A stretch of DNA of 64,000 nucleotides from VAXT01 sp035318925 (GTDB lineage: Bacteria; Actinomycetota; Thermoleophilia; Gaiellales; Gaiellaceae): positions 50,422 to 114,421 of the forward strand of contig DATHDS010000008.1 of NCBI GenBank assembly GCA_035318925.1, read 5' to 3'. Shown piece by piece: positions 1-8,823 of this stretch. Below the pieces are notes generated by a model that ran no database searches, was not told the origin of the DNA, and saw only the letters and a list, made by a program, of their open reading frames with translations. How positions within the stretch are numbered: position 1 is the stretch's first letter; each line of letters starts with the position of its first letter. Position numbers and translations under genes: made by a program.

Positions 1-577
1 GCTCGTGGAAGTGGAGCCGGTGCTGATGGGTGTTCCCGTTCATTCGGTGAGCGCCGTCAGCGGGGAAGGGCTCGACGGTCTCGATCCCTACCTCGGGCTT
101 GGGCGGACGATCGCCCTGCTCGGTTCCTCCGGTGTCGGGAAATCGACGCTCGTGAACCGCTTCGCCGGCCGAGAGGTGCTCGTAACTGCCGAGACGAGCT
201 CCGGCGGCCGCGGGCGGCACACGACGTCTCATCGCGAGCTCGTGCCCCTGCCCTCGGGCGCGGTCCTGCTCGACACGCCGGGCATGCGAGAGCTCCAGCT
301 CTGGGCCGGTGAGGAGGTGCTCGACACGACGTTCGGCGAGATCAGCGAGCTCGCCGCGAAATGTCGCTTCTCGGACTGCGCCCACGAAGAGGAACCCGGC
401 TGTGCGGTGCGCGAGGCTCTGAGCAACGGCACGCTGGCCGCGGAACGCTTTACGAGCTACCGCAAGCTCCAACGCGAACTCCGGGCACTGGAGATCCGGA
501 AAGACAACCGTCTCCGCTCGGAGGCGCGCAAGGAGAGGGCTCGCTTCGCCCGCGCCCAGCGAAAGAGCCGCTGGTGA
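1..577 (+). CDS. rsgA: Ribosome small subunit-dependent GTPase A (C-terminal part, 5' end outside window)
   Basis: RsgA is a circularly permuted GTPase that helps mature the 30S ribosomal subunit. The visible part carries the P-loop GSSGVGKSTLVN, the G3-like motif LLDTPGMREL, and the C-terminal zinc-binding knuckle with Cys, Cys, His and Cys in CRFSDCAHEEEPGC, followed by a basic helical tail. The reading frame is open to the left edge, so the OB-fold N-terminus and the G4 motif lie outside the window; the GTG at position 5 is not the real start. It converges on the kinase gene with a single base between the two stop codons. Identification is firm. Confidence 0.93.
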   Translation, partial: LVEVEPVLMGVPVHSVSAVSGEGLDGLDPYLGLGRTIALLGSSGVGKSTLVNRFAGREVLVTAETSSGGRGRHTTSHRELVPLPSGAVLLDTPGMRELQLWAGEEVLDTTFGEISELAAKCRFSDCAHEEEPGCAVREALSNGTLAAERFTSYRKLQRELRALEIRKDNRLRSEARKERARFARAQRKSRW

Positions 578-578
578 G

Positions 579-3500
579 CTAACTCGTCGGGACGACTGGG
601 CTCGCCACGGTACGGGGGCCGCCGCTGTCTGCGGCGGCCTCGGCCGCCTGCGCGATCAGCTCGTCTGCCGAGCGCGCGCGCGCCGTCTCGAGCGCGGCCA
701 GGAACCCTGCGTCCGCACGGATCGGCGTCAGGAAGCGCTCCTGGATCATCGCCTCGGCCGGGTAGATCTCGGCGCCCGTGGTCTCGCGGAGCGCCTCGGA
801 ACAGGCGGCGAGGCGAACGGCATCCTCGCTGCGGCCGTCCAGGGCAGAGGCCGCCGCCAGGGCCTGGGCCCACTCGGCGCTGAGGCGGCGGTCGTTTCGC
901 TCGCGGGCCAGTCGCAGCCCCTCGGCCAGGAGCGAAGCGACGCGGTGTCGATCGCCGCCGGCGCAGAGCAGGATCCGCGCCAGGTTGCCGAGAGCGACCG
1001 AGGCGACCCACGTGTCCTTCACGCGGCGAGCGAGAGTCAAAGCCTCCTCGAGGAGCGCCGTCGCACGCGGGAAGTCCCCCTCCAGGAGCTGAGCGCGCCC
1101 GAGGCCGACGAGCGAGTTCGCGACGAGCCGCTGGTCCCCGAGCGACCGCCGCAGCGCGAGGCCGCGCTCGTAGAGCTGGATCGCGTCTTCGCGCTTGCCG
1201 TCCGCGACGGCGAGATCGGCGAGCGTCGTCACCGCGCCCGAAGTGGTCAGCTTGTCGCCCGCCCGCTCGGCCAGCTCGGCGCTCTGCTCCGCGAGCTTCC
1301 GAGCGCGGTCGCTCTCGCCGGCTGCCATCGCGAGCCACGCGAGCTGGGCCAGAGCTGCGCCCTCCGCCCGCTCGTTGGAGGCCTCCTTCGCGTGCTGGAG
1401 ACTGAGCTCGAAGTCCGCGCGCGCCTGCGGGAAATCCCCCTCGCCGACAGCCGCGTAGCCGGCCGCAAAGAGGGCCTTAGCGAGCGTCGCAGGAGCAACC
1501 GACCCCGGGGCGGCGAGCGCTTCTGCCAGGCGGCCGCGGCCCTCGCGCATGAGCCCGCGGGTGCTCCAGAACCGAACGAGGGCGCCCGCGAGTCGCAAGG
1601 CCAGCTCGCTTTCGCCGGCGCCGGTTGCCCACGCGAACGCGGCGCGGATGTTGTCGTTCTCCTCGTCGAGCCGGTCGAGCCACATGGCCTGGTTCTCGCG
1701 CGTGAGCTCGGGCTCGGCCGCCTCGACCAGCTCGAGGAGCCGCTCGGCGTGGCGGCGGCGCATCTCTTCGAGCTCACCGCGCTCCTCGAGCTGCTCGAGC
1801 GCGTACTCGCGGATCGTCTCCAGTTGGCCGAAGCGAGGCTCGCCCTCGACGCCGTCCCATTGCCGCACGAGGCTCTTGTCGACGAGCGACGCGAGCGTCT
1901 CGAACGATGCGCCGAACGCCATTCCCTCGCCTGCCACGGCATCCGCGAGCTCGAGCGTGCAGCCGCCGGCGAAGACGCCGAGCCGAGCCAGCAGCGTCTG
2001 CTCGGACGGCTCGAGCAGGTTGTAGCTCCACTCGATCGCGTCTCGCAGCGTGCGCTGGCGTTCGGGCAGGTCGCCCGCGCCGCCGGTGAGCAGGTCGAGC
2101 CGCTTCTCGAGCCGGCTCACGATCGCCTGCGGGTTGAGCAGCTTCACGCGCGCGGCCGCGAGCTCGATCGCGAGTGGCAACCCGTCGAGCCGGCGGCAGA
2201 TCGCGGCGACGGCTTCCTCGTTCTCGGCGGTGAGCTCGAAGCCGGGCTTGACGGCCTGCGCACGGTTCAGGAAAAGCTGAACGGCGGGCACGTCCGCGAG
2301 CGGCATGTCCCCGGCCGGGAGATCGAGGGGCGGGACCGGGAACTCGTGCTCCTCCCGCAGGTGCAGCGGGGCCTGACTCGTCACGAGCACCTTCAACGCG
2401 GGCGCGGCGGCGAGAATCTCGTGGACGAGAGCGGCCGCCGGCAAGACCTGCTCGAAGTTGTCGAGCACGAGCAGCGCGGGCGTGTTCGCGAGCCGGCGCG
2501 CGATCGCCTGGGCGACCGATTCCTGCGCCGACTCCTGCACGCCGAGCACTTTTGTGATCGCGGATCCGACGATGCTCGGCTCCGAGACCGGGGCCAGGTC
2601 GACGAAGAACGTCTGGCCGAGCGTGGGAGCGAGCTTGCCGGCCGCCGCGAGCGAGAGCCTGGTCTTCCCGGTGCCGCCCGGTCCCGTCAGCGTGACCAGG
2701 CGCACGTCCGCCCTGCTGGCGAGCGCCACGAGCGCGGCGAGCTCGACATCGCGGCCGATCAGAGGCGTGGGCGCCGCGGGCAGGGTCGTCGTGATCGCCG
2801 GAGTCGGCGCGGTGGGCGTTGCACCGGGTGGAGGAACGAGCAGCTTCCCGCCCAGGCACGAGCGAGCGGCCTCGACCACCTCGCGACAGGTTTCGAAGCG
2901 GTCGCCCTCCTCCTTCGCGAGCGCCTTGTTGAAGACCGCGTCGAGCGTCGCCGGGAGGTCGGGGCGCACCGCCAGCGGGGAGGGCGGCGGATCGAGGAGG
3001 TGTGCATGCATGACCGCGACGTCCGTGTCGCGCTCGAACGGCTTGCGACCGGTCAGGCACTCGAACATGAGGCAGCCGAACGCGTAGATGTCCGCGGGCG
3101 ACCCGACGGACTCGCCGCGAATCTGCTCGGGGGCGGCGTAGTCGAGCGTGCCGACGAAGAAGCCTTCTTGCGTCAGGCCCTGGCTCCGCGAACGCTTCGC
3201 AATCCCGAAGTCGGTCAGGTAGACCCGGCCGCCGGACTCGAGCAGCACGTTGGCGGGCTTGACGTCGCGGTGGACGAGGTCGTGCGCATGGGCCGCGTCG
3301 AGCGCGCCGGCGACCTGCTCGAGGATCGCGACCGCACGATCGACCGGGAGCGGCCCAGCCTCGAGCAGCTGATGGAGGTCGCCCCCACTCACGTAGCGCA
3401 TCGCGATATAGACGATCCCCTCGGCCTCGCCCGCGTCGTAGATGGGGATGATGCTCGGGTGGTCGAGGGCCGCGACCATCTGCGACTCGGCGATGAAGCG

Positions 3501-3671
3501 CGAGCGGAACTCATCGTCTTCGGTGAGATCGGGCAGAAGCGTCTTGAGTGCAGCCTTGCGCCCGAGGACGGCGTGCTCGGCCTCGTAGACGAAGCCCATT
3601 CCGCCCCGGCCGAGCGTGCCCGCAATGCGGTAGCTGGCGACATGTGCCCCGGGGGCAAGCGTGTCGCTCAT
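579..3671 (-). CDS. Ser/Thr protein kinase fused to NB-ARC-type ATPase and TPR repeats
   Basis: This 1030-residue signalling protein has an N-terminal Hanks-type kinase at about residues 12-275: glycine loop GRGGMG (21-26), ATP-binding Lys43 in AALK, catalytic HRDVKPAN (134-141) and DFG (154-156). A Pro/Thr-rich linker (about 280-302) leads to a STAND/NB-ARC-like ATPase with P-loop GPGGTGKT (330-337) and a Walker B-like LLVLDNFEQ. From about residue 660 to the end lie helical TPR-type repeats. There is no transmembrane segment, so the protein is probably cytosolic. It runs divergently from an FHA gene and sits beside a second kinase and FHA gene, so FHA proteins are plausible phosphotargets. 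The domain layout resembles actinobacterial AfsR-like and PknK-like regulators, but no DNA-binding domain is visible. Confidence 0.9.
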   Translation of the reverse strand: MSDTLAPGAHVASYRIAGTLGRGGMGFVYEAEHAVLGRKAALKTLLPDLTEDDEFRSRFIAESQMVAALDHPSIIPIYDAGEAEGIVYIAMRYVSGGDLHQLLEAGPLPVDRAVAILEQVAGALDAAHAHDLVHRDVKPANVLLESGGRVYLTDFGIAKRSRSQGLTQEGFFVGTLDYAAPEQIRGESVGSPADIYAFGCLMFECLTGRKPFERDTDVAVMHAHLLDPPPSPLAVRPDLPATLDAVFNKALAKEEGDRFETCREVVEAARSCLGGKLLVPPPGATPTAPTPAITTTLPAAPTPLIGRDVELAALVALASRADVRLVTLTGPGGTGKTRLSLAAAGKLAPTLGQTFFVDLAPVSEPSIVGSAITKVLGVQESAQESVAQAIARRLANTPALLVLDNFEQVLPAAALVHEILAAAPALKVLVTSQAPLHLREEHEFPVPPLDLPAGDMPLADVPAVQLFLNRAQAVKPGFELTAENEEAVAAICRRLDGLPLAIELAAARVKLLNPQAIVSRLEKRLDLLTGGAGDLPERQRTLRDAIEWSYNLLEPSEQTLLARLGVFAGGCTLELADAVAGEGMAFGASFETLASLVDKSLVRQWDGVEGEPRFGQLETIREYALEQLEERGELEEMRRRHAERLLELVEAAEPELTRENQAMWLDRLDEENDNIRAAFAWATGAGESELALRLAGALVRFWSTRGLMREGRGRLAEALAAPGSVAPATLAKALFAAGYAAVGEGDFPQARADFELSLQHAKEASNERAEGAALAQLAWLAMAAGESDRARKLAEQSAELAERAGDKLTTSGAVTTLADLAVADGKREDAIQLYERGLALRRSLGDQRLVANSLVGLGRAQLLEGDFPRATALLEEALTLARRVKDTWVASVALGNLARILLCAGGDRHRVASLLAEGLRLARERNDRRLSAEWAQALAAASALDGRSEDAVRLAACSEALRETTGAEIYPAEAMIQERFLTPIRADAGFLAALETARARSADELIAQAAEAAADSGGPRTVASPVVPTS

Positions 3672-3689
3672 GCGCAGCAGCAGGAGAGT

Positions 3690-3718
3690 TTGGCCGTCAG
3701 CACCTCCTGTCCTATGCT
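3690..3718 (+). promoter_or_regulatory. Putative sigma70-type promoter of the FHA gene
   Basis: TTGGCC (3690-3695) and TATGCT (3713-3718) are separated by exactly 17 bases in the 91-bp gap between the divergent kinase and FHA genes. This matches the -35/-10 layout of housekeeping promoters, but it is a match by eye only. Confidence 0.4.
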
Positions 3719-3762
3719 AATCCGCGCAACTGGAAGCACAAGGCCCAGGAGGGGTGGAGGCA

Positions 3763-4347
3763 ATGCCGGAGTATGTGCTCGAGATCGTCGAAGGCCCGGA
3801 GGCAGGACGGCGCTTGTCGTTGACGGGACCGCTGGAGCTGGGTCGCGATCCCGCGGCCGGCGGGCCACTCCTTCAGGACGAGCTCGTCTCCCGCCGGCAT
3901 GTCCGCGTCACCCCCGTCGAGGACGGCGCGCGCATCGAGGACCTCGACTCGCAGAACGGCACCTTCGTCGACAGCGACCAGATCTACGACCCCGCTCACC
4001 TCGCGGTCGGAGGCCAGCTGCTCGTCGGCGTCACGCTGCTCGAGCTGCGGCCGGCGACCGAGGCCGCAGGCCTGACGAGCGTGCGGGCGATCCCGTCGAG
4101 CCTGACCCAGTTTCGGGCGCTGCCCGCCGAGAACCCCGGGGCGACGACCGTTCGTCAGGTGCCCACGCTCACCGCCGAGGAGGCAGAGCCGGATTACGTG
4201 CCTGCGAACGCGCTCGACACCGGTGCGTCGGCCGGCGCGCTCCTGTCGCTGCTCGACACGCACACGAAGGGCAAGGCGCGCGGCGCGCCGATCGGGATCT
4301 TCGTGCTCGTGGCGCTCGCCGTCATCCTGTACCTCGCCCTGCGGTAG
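3763..4347 (+). CDS. FHA-domain protein with C-terminal membrane anchor
   Basis: The 194-residue product has an FHA phosphothreonine-binding fold at about residues 20-95: LGRDP, then SRRH (43-46) and QNGTFVD (64-70), where Arg, Ser and Asn contact phosphothreonine in known FHA domains. A polar linker follows, and the last 20 residues form one hydrophobic helix ending at the C-terminus, so the FHA domain should be tail-anchored and face the cytoplasm. ATG 3763 is preferred over the in-frame GTG at 3754 because AGGAGG at 3747-3752 is 10 bases from the ATG but only one from the GTG. The neighbouring kinase is the obvious candidate partner. Confidence 0.85.
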   Translation: MPEYVLEIVEGPEAGRRLSLTGPLELGRDPAAGGPLLQDELVSRRHVRVTPVEDGARIEDLDSQNGTFVDSDQIYDPAHLAVGGQLLVGVTLLELRPATEAAGLTSVRAIPSSLTQFRALPAENPGATTVRQVPTLTAEEAEPDYVPANALDTGASAGALLSLLDTHTKGKARGAPIGIFVLVALAVILYLALR

Positions 4348-4351
4348 GAGG

Positions 4352-4873
4352 CTAGCGCGGGTGGTCCGCGAAGTAGATCGCCAGCGCGACGGCGGTCCCG
4401 GCGACGGCTGCCCAGGAGGTGAGCATCGGCAGGAGCTGGCGGCTCGCAATGCCGCGGCGGCGACCCATGCCCTCGGGCGCCGCGTACGTGCCGAACGGTT
4501 CCGACGGCACGCCTGAAGCAGCCGGTGCGGCAGCAGGCGCCGCGGTGGGCGGCGTTGGGGCGGCTGACATGACCGTGGCGGGCGCCGACGCCGCCTCGAG
4601 CTCCAGGACGCTTTGTCCGAGCTTGATCGAATCGCCGCCGGCCAGCCGGGTCGGTGCGTCGATGCGCCGGCCGTTGACGTACGTCCCGTTCAGCGAGCCC
4701 AGGTCCTCGATCTCGATGCCGCCCTCGACGGGCCGGACGGCCGCGTGGCGGCGCGAGAGCTCGGAGTCGTCGATCGTGATGGCGGCGCCCTCACGCCCGA
4801 TCACGAGCTCCCCCTCGAGCTCGAGCCTCTGGCCCGCGAGCGGCCCCTGGGTGACGACGAGAACAGCGGTCAT
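4352..4873 (-). CDS. FHA-domain protein with C-terminal transmembrane helix
   Basis: This 173-residue protein begins with an FHA fold (VIGREG, SRRHA, LNGTYVNG), continues with an Ala/Pro-rich linker and ends in a single transmembrane helix (about 150-167) followed by a short basic tail. It has the same architecture as the FHA protein at 3763 and converges on it with 4 bases between them. The start overlaps the stop of the upstream kinase in an ATGA motif, which argues for translational coupling and for a kinase-substrate or kinase-adaptor pair. The frame stays open further upstream, but that extension lies inside the kinase gene and has no FHA-like sequence, so I reject it. Confidence 0.87.
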   Translation of the reverse strand: MTAVLVVTQGPLAGQRLELEGELVIGREGAAITIDDSELSRRHAAVRPVEGGIEIEDLGSLNGTYVNGRRIDAPTRLAGGDSIKLGQSVLELEAASAPATVMSAAPTPPTAAPAAAPAASGVPSEPFGTYAAPEGMGRRRGIASRQLLPMLTSWAAVAGTAVALAIYFADHPR

Positions 4874-5727
4874 GCGGGTCTCCCTTCCTCGTGGGCGGCC
4901 CGGAGCGCTTCTGCGAACGCGCCGGCGCTCGCGGGACGCTGCTCCGGGTTCTTCTCGAGCGCGGACAGAAGAGCGGCTGCCAGGCCCGGTGAGAGCTCCG
5001 GCCGGTCGGCGGACGGGTTGGGCGGCGCCTCCTCCAGGTGGGCAAGGCCGACCTCGAACAGCCCCTTGTCGGCGAACGGAGCCTTGCCCGTCGCGCACTC
5101 GAAGGCGAGGCAGCCGAGCGCGTAGACATCGGTGAGTGGCGTCGCGGGCTGGCCGCGGATCAGCTCGGGCGCGAGGTAGTCGAGCGTTCCCATCACCTGC
5201 CCGGGCTTCGTCAGCACGGTGTAGGCAGGGCCTTTAGCCAGGCCGAAGTCGGTCAACATCGCCGTCCCGTCGGCGGAGAACAGGACGTTGTGGGGCTTGA
5301 TGTCACGATGGACGATGCCCGCCGCGTGGAGCGCGTCGAGCCCGGAGGCGACCTCGGAGATGACCCGTACGAGCTCGGCGATCCCGAGCGTTGTCGAGTC
5401 CGCGATGCGATCGCCGAGCGTGCCGCCGGGAACGTAGTCGACCGCCAGGTAATGGCGCCCATCCGCTTCCGAGGCCTCGATGATCGGCACGAGATTGGGG
5501 TCGTGCACCTCGGCGGCCGCACGCGCCTCCTGGCGGAAACGGTGCTGGAAGACGAGGTCGCCGGCGAGCTCGAGCTTGAGCACCTTCAGCGCGACTTCGC
5601 GGCCGTCCGCGGCCCGGGCACGGAACACGAGCCCCATCCCTCCCTCGCCGAGGGACTCCTCGAGCCGGTAGCTGCCGAGCGTGTCGCCCGGCTCGAGCTC
5701 CCGCTTCGTACTGCCGGAAACGGCCAT
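4870..5727 (-). CDS. Ser/Thr protein kinase, kinase domain only
   Basis: A 285-residue Hanks-type kinase that fills the whole protein: glycine loop LGEGGMG (26-32), Lys48 in VALK, HRDIKPHN (140-147) and DFG (160-162). There is no transmembrane helix or sensor domain, so input must come from a partner, for instance the membrane-anchored FHA protein encoded just downstream. I chose ATG 5727; a TTG at 5763 would add 12 residues but falls in the putative -35 box of a promoter whose -10 ends 7 bases before the ATG, which suggests a leaderless transcript. Confidence 0.88.
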   Translation of the reverse strand: MAVSGSTKRELEPGDTLGSYRLEESLGEGGMGLVFRARAADGREVALKVLKLELAGDLVFQHRFRQEARAAAEVHDPNLVPIIEASEADGRHYLAVDYVPGGTLGDRIADSTTLGIAELVRVISEVASGLDALHAAGIVHRDIKPHNVLFSADGTAMLTDFGLAKGPAYTVLTKPGQVMGTLDYLAPELIRGQPATPLTDVYALGCLAFECATGKAPFADKGLFEVGLAHLEEAPPNPSADRPELSPGLAAALLSALEKNPEQRPASAGAFAEALRAAHEEGRPA

Positions 5728-5733
5728 GCGGCA

Positions 5734-5763
5734 AGCATACGGCCGCCCGGCCGAGAACTCCAA
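5734..5763 (-). promoter_or_regulatory. Putative promoter for a leaderless kinase mRNA
   Basis: On the minus strand TTGGAG (5763-5758) and TATGCT (5739-5734) are 18 bases apart, and the -10 ends 6 bases before ATG 5727. Transcription would start at or next to the start codon. No Shine-Dalgarno sequence is visible, which agrees with leaderless expression, a common mode in actinomycetes. Confidence 0.4.
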
Positions 5764-5793
5764 GTCTGCTGTCGGCGGTCTACCGACTAGGCG

Positions 5794-8361
5794 CTACGCG
5801 CGCGACCATGCGAACTTCGTCACGTCGCCGGTGCGCGGTGCGAGTGCGCCGGGGCGCGCTCCTCGGCGGACGAAGAGGATCGGTGCCGGCGCGGCCTTCG
5901 CGATTGCCGCCCGGACCGGGCCGAGCCCTTCGCTCTTCCAGCGATCGGAGAGACCGACGACCAGGAGGCCCGCGCCCTCGGTCGCCGGAACGATCCCACC
6001 GTTCGACAGGTTGACGAGTACGGGCTCGGTCTCGATCCCCGCGAGCTGACGGACGACGAGCGAGGCCGAGTCGAGGACGCGGCTCGCGTCGGCACCGTTG
6101 CCGTTGCCGGCGCCGATGAGCTTCAGCGGGGCGCCGGTCGAGGATGCGATCCAGGCAGCGAGCTCCAGGGCCGCCCAGTCGTGGTCGCCGCCTCCGAAGG
6201 GCACCATCACCGGATGCTCGGAGTCGATCGTCGGGCGTTCCTGACGCTCGACGAGCACCGCGACGTCGCACGGCGCCTGCTCGAGCACCTGGCCGACGGC
6301 TCCCCGCGGGACGCCCTCGCCGAGGAGAGGACGGCGCCCGTCGAGCATGATCAGGTCGACCTCCTCCTCGGAGGCGAGGCGCACGTAGTCCTGCCCGGGC
6401 AGGATCGTCGTGAACGCTGCGACGCGGGCGGCAATGCCGCGCTCGAGGAGCTCCGCTCGCTTCTCTGCCAGCTCATCCTCGACCTTGGTCACGTCGTCCT
6501 GGTCGCGCAGCGCCCCGGTCACGAACCGGTCCGGCATGACGGCCTGGGCGATGATGATCTCGCGCGTGGGCGGCGCCTTCGCGAGGGGCTCGGCGAGCGC
6601 AAGCAGCATCTCGAGGTTCGCCGGGTCCTGCGGCGCGACCATGATCGAGCGGGTGGGCACAACCGTGATGTCGTCCGAGGTCGCGCGGCGCGCACGGCGC
6701 AGCTCCTCTTCGATCGGCTCGGACAGTTCGTGCCGCGGGTCGATCAGCCGCAGCACCGGCCCTGCCATGAATGTGGTCACGAGCGCCATCACGACGAGCA
6801 TCGTGAAGAGCTGCGTCGAGATCACGCCGAGGTCGAGACCGATGTTCAGGACGATCAACTCGGTCAGCCCGCGCGTGTTCATGAGCGCGCCGATCGCGGC
6901 CGAATCGCGGAGCTTGAAACCGCTGAAGCGCGCCGCGAACATCGCCCCCAGGAACTTGCCGGTGATCGCGACGCCGATCAGAAGCAGCGTCAGCAGCCAG
7001 AGCACGGGCCGGTTCAGTGCGGTCACCTGAGTCTTGAGGCCGGTGACGACGAAGAAGAGCGGCAGGAGCACGAGGACGACGAAGTTCTCGAAGCGACGGC
7101 TGACGTCGCCGGTCAGGCCGGCGTGCCGCGGCATGATCAGCCCCATGATGAAGGCGCCGAAGATGGCGGCGATTCCGATCTGCTGGGTGACGAAAGCAGA
7201 CAGGAGGACGCAGACGAAGATCAGGCCGAGCCAGAGGACCGAGACCTCGCCCACCTCGTCGTAGGCCTTCGAGAGCCGGCCCAGCAGCCGGCGGCCGATC
7301 AGGAGCATGGCCGCCGTGAAGATCGCGGCGAGCAGGATCACCTGCACCGCATGTGACGGCTTGCCCGTGCCGGCGATCGCCGTCGCCAGGGCCAGAAGCC
7401 CCCAGGCTGTGACGTCGTCGATCGCGGCGCCCGCCATCGAGAGCGCGCCCACGGGTCGCTTCAGCATGCGGCGCTCGATCAGGATGCGGGCCAGCACCGG
7501 GAAGGCGGTGACCGACATCGCGACGCCCATGAAGAGCGCGAACGGCAGATAGCGGACGTCCGGAGCCAGCAGTTTGTAGATCGGAATCGCGACGAGGAAG
7601 CCGAGCGCCATCGGAAACGCGACGCTCGTGTTCGAGATGAACGCGGCCTGCCCGATCCGCTCACGCAGGACTCGCGGGTCGAGCTCCATCCCGACGAGGA
7701 AGAGGTAGAAGGCGAGCCCGATCTGCGCCGCCCCGGAGAGCAGCGGCACGATATCCGGCGGGAAGAGGTAGTCCTTCGCCTCGGGCCAGACTGCGCCGAG
7801 GAGCGTCGGCCCGAGCAGGATCCCGGCGAGCACCTCGCCCATCACGCGCGGCTGGCTCAGCCTCGCGATCACCGAGCCGACGAGGCGCGCCGCGAGGAGC
7901 ACCGCGGCAATTGCGAGCATCAATCGGCCGAACGTCTGCTCGCCGGTCCGCTTGGGGGGTGTCTTGGCGGAGGCTCCCGGCTTCGGGAGAGCCTTGACGA
8001 ACTTGCCCGTCGCCTGCTCCGTGCCGACCGTCCCCGAGAAGGCGGCGGCCGCGCCCTTTCCAGCAAGCGCCAGGTTGACTGCGGCAGTCCCACCGCCCGC
8101 GCAGTGGGCCGTCCCGCGGAGGTGTCCTGAGCGGAGGCGGAGCTTCCCGGTCGAGCCGCCGCTGAGGTCGACGAACTGCCCGGACTGGACGAGCTTGAAG
8201 TTGTCGCCGAGGCAGGCGGCGCTCGAGCTGTAGAAGCCGCCGATCGCGGGCTCCGCATGCCGGTCGCTCCCGATCGAGATCGACGCGCCGATGGCCGCGA
8301 TCAGGAATGCGGTCACCGCGACGTAGCCGCCGATCAGTCTCGTCTTGCTGAACTCGCCCAT
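5794..8361 (-). CDS. CPA2-type cation/proton antiporter with tandem UspA-like C-terminal domains
   Basis: An 855-residue membrane protein. After one N-terminal hydrophobic segment there is an exported-looking globular region of about 110 residues, then a Kef/NapA-type Na+(K+)/H+ exchanger core of roughly 12 helices with recognisable stretches such as GEVLAGILLGPTLLG and MNTRGLTELIVLNIG. The C-terminal third, from about residue 570, is cytosolic and looks like two universal-stress-protein modules, which gate or sense nucleotides in related transporters. ATG 8361 has GAAGGA upstream and is preferred over the in-frame ATG 72 bases earlier. The extra N-terminal domain is unusual for the family. 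Divergent from a winged-helix regulator that may control it. Confidence 0.88.
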   Translation of the reverse strand: MGEFSKTRLIGGYVAVTAFLIAAIGASISIGSDRHAEPAIGGFYSSSAACLGDNFKLVQSGQFVDLSGGSTGKLRLRSGHLRGTAHCAGGGTAAVNLALAGKGAAAAFSGTVGTEQATGKFVKALPKPGASAKTPPKRTGEQTFGRLMLAIAAVLLAARLVGSVIARLSQPRVMGEVLAGILLGPTLLGAVWPEAKDYLFPPDIVPLLSGAAQIGLAFYLFLVGMELDPRVLRERIGQAAFISNTSVAFPMALGFLVAIPIYKLLAPDVRYLPFALFMGVAMSVTAFPVLARILIERRMLKRPVGALSMAGAAIDDVTAWGLLALATAIAGTGKPSHAVQVILLAAIFTAAMLLIGRRLLGRLSKAYDEVGEVSVLWLGLIFVCVLLSAFVTQQIGIAAIFGAFIMGLIMPRHAGLTGDVSRRFENFVVLVLLPLFFVVTGLKTQVTALNRPVLWLLTLLLIGVAITGKFLGAMFAARFSGFKLRDSAAIGALMNTRGLTELIVLNIGLDLGVISTQLFTMLVVMALVTTFMAGPVLRLIDPRHELSEPIEEELRRARRATSDDITVVPTRSIMVAPQDPANLEMLLALAEPLAKAPPTREIIIAQAVMPDRFVTGALRDQDDVTKVEDELAEKRAELLERGIAARVAAFTTILPGQDYVRLASEEEVDLIMLDGRRPLLGEGVPRGAVGQVLEQAPCDVAVLVERQERPTIDSEHPVMVPFGGGDHDWAALELAAWIASSTGAPLKLIGAGNGNGADASRVLDSASLVVRQLAGIETEPVLVNLSNGGIVPATEGAGLLVVGLSDRWKSEGLGPVRAAIAKAAPAPILFVRRGARPGALAPRTGDVTKFAWSRA

Positions 8362-8450
8362 CGTGTCCTTCGGAATCGCAGATGTCTGGCTGATGGCTAG
8401 GAGTCTCCTCCTCGGGGTACGATCGCGGAACATACGGCTTTCTTTTCGCG

Positions 8451-8780
8451 ATGTCTAGTACGTCTTCTCAGACCCGGCCCTGGACCTTCGTGACGAACCA
8501 CGCGGCCGTGCTGCTCTGCCTGGCCAGCGACCCCGAGCTGCGGACACGCGACATCGCGGACCGGGTGGGCATCACCGAGCGGGCGGCTCAGCGCATCGTT
8601 GCCGACCTCGTGGCGGAGGAATACGTCACTCGTCGGCGGGTGGGCCGGCGGAACGTCTACGAGGTGCAGTCCGCTCGGCTGATGCGACACCGTCTGGCCC
8701 GCCACCGCCAGGTCGGCGCCTTCCTCGAGTTGATGCTGGACGGACTCGACCTGGACGACCTCGAGGACGCGCCCTCGTAG
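8451..8780 (+). CDS. Winged-helix transcriptional regulator (MarR/ArsR-like)
   Basis: A 109-residue DNA-binding protein. The helix-turn-helix is visible around residues 35-60 (RTRDIADRVGITERAAQRIV) followed by a basic wing (TRRRVGRRNVYEV). The fold is that of small MarR/Lrp-like winged helices, with no ligand-binding domain beyond a short C-terminal helix rich in Leu and Asp. It is divergent from the antiporter, and the 89-bp gap holds a perfect odd palindrome AGGAGTCTCCT (8399-8409) that could be an operator. The regulatory target is inferred from position only. Confidence 0.75.
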   Translation: MSSTSSQTRPWTFVTNHAAVLLCLASDPELRTRDIADRVGITERAAQRIVADLVAEEYVTRRRVGRRNVYEVQSARLMRHRLARHRQVGAFLELMLDGLDLDDLEDAPS

Positions 8781-8823
8781 CCTTCTCTGGAAATGCGCGC
8801 AAGAGGAAAGTACGCTTGCGCAG

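Noticed and set aside
945..4355. A 1136-codon open frame on the plus strand across the kinase gene
   Set aside because: It is the antisense shadow of the kinase and FHA genes in GC-rich DNA; its product is charged, low-complexity and has no domain, whereas the opposite strand encodes clear kinase motifs.
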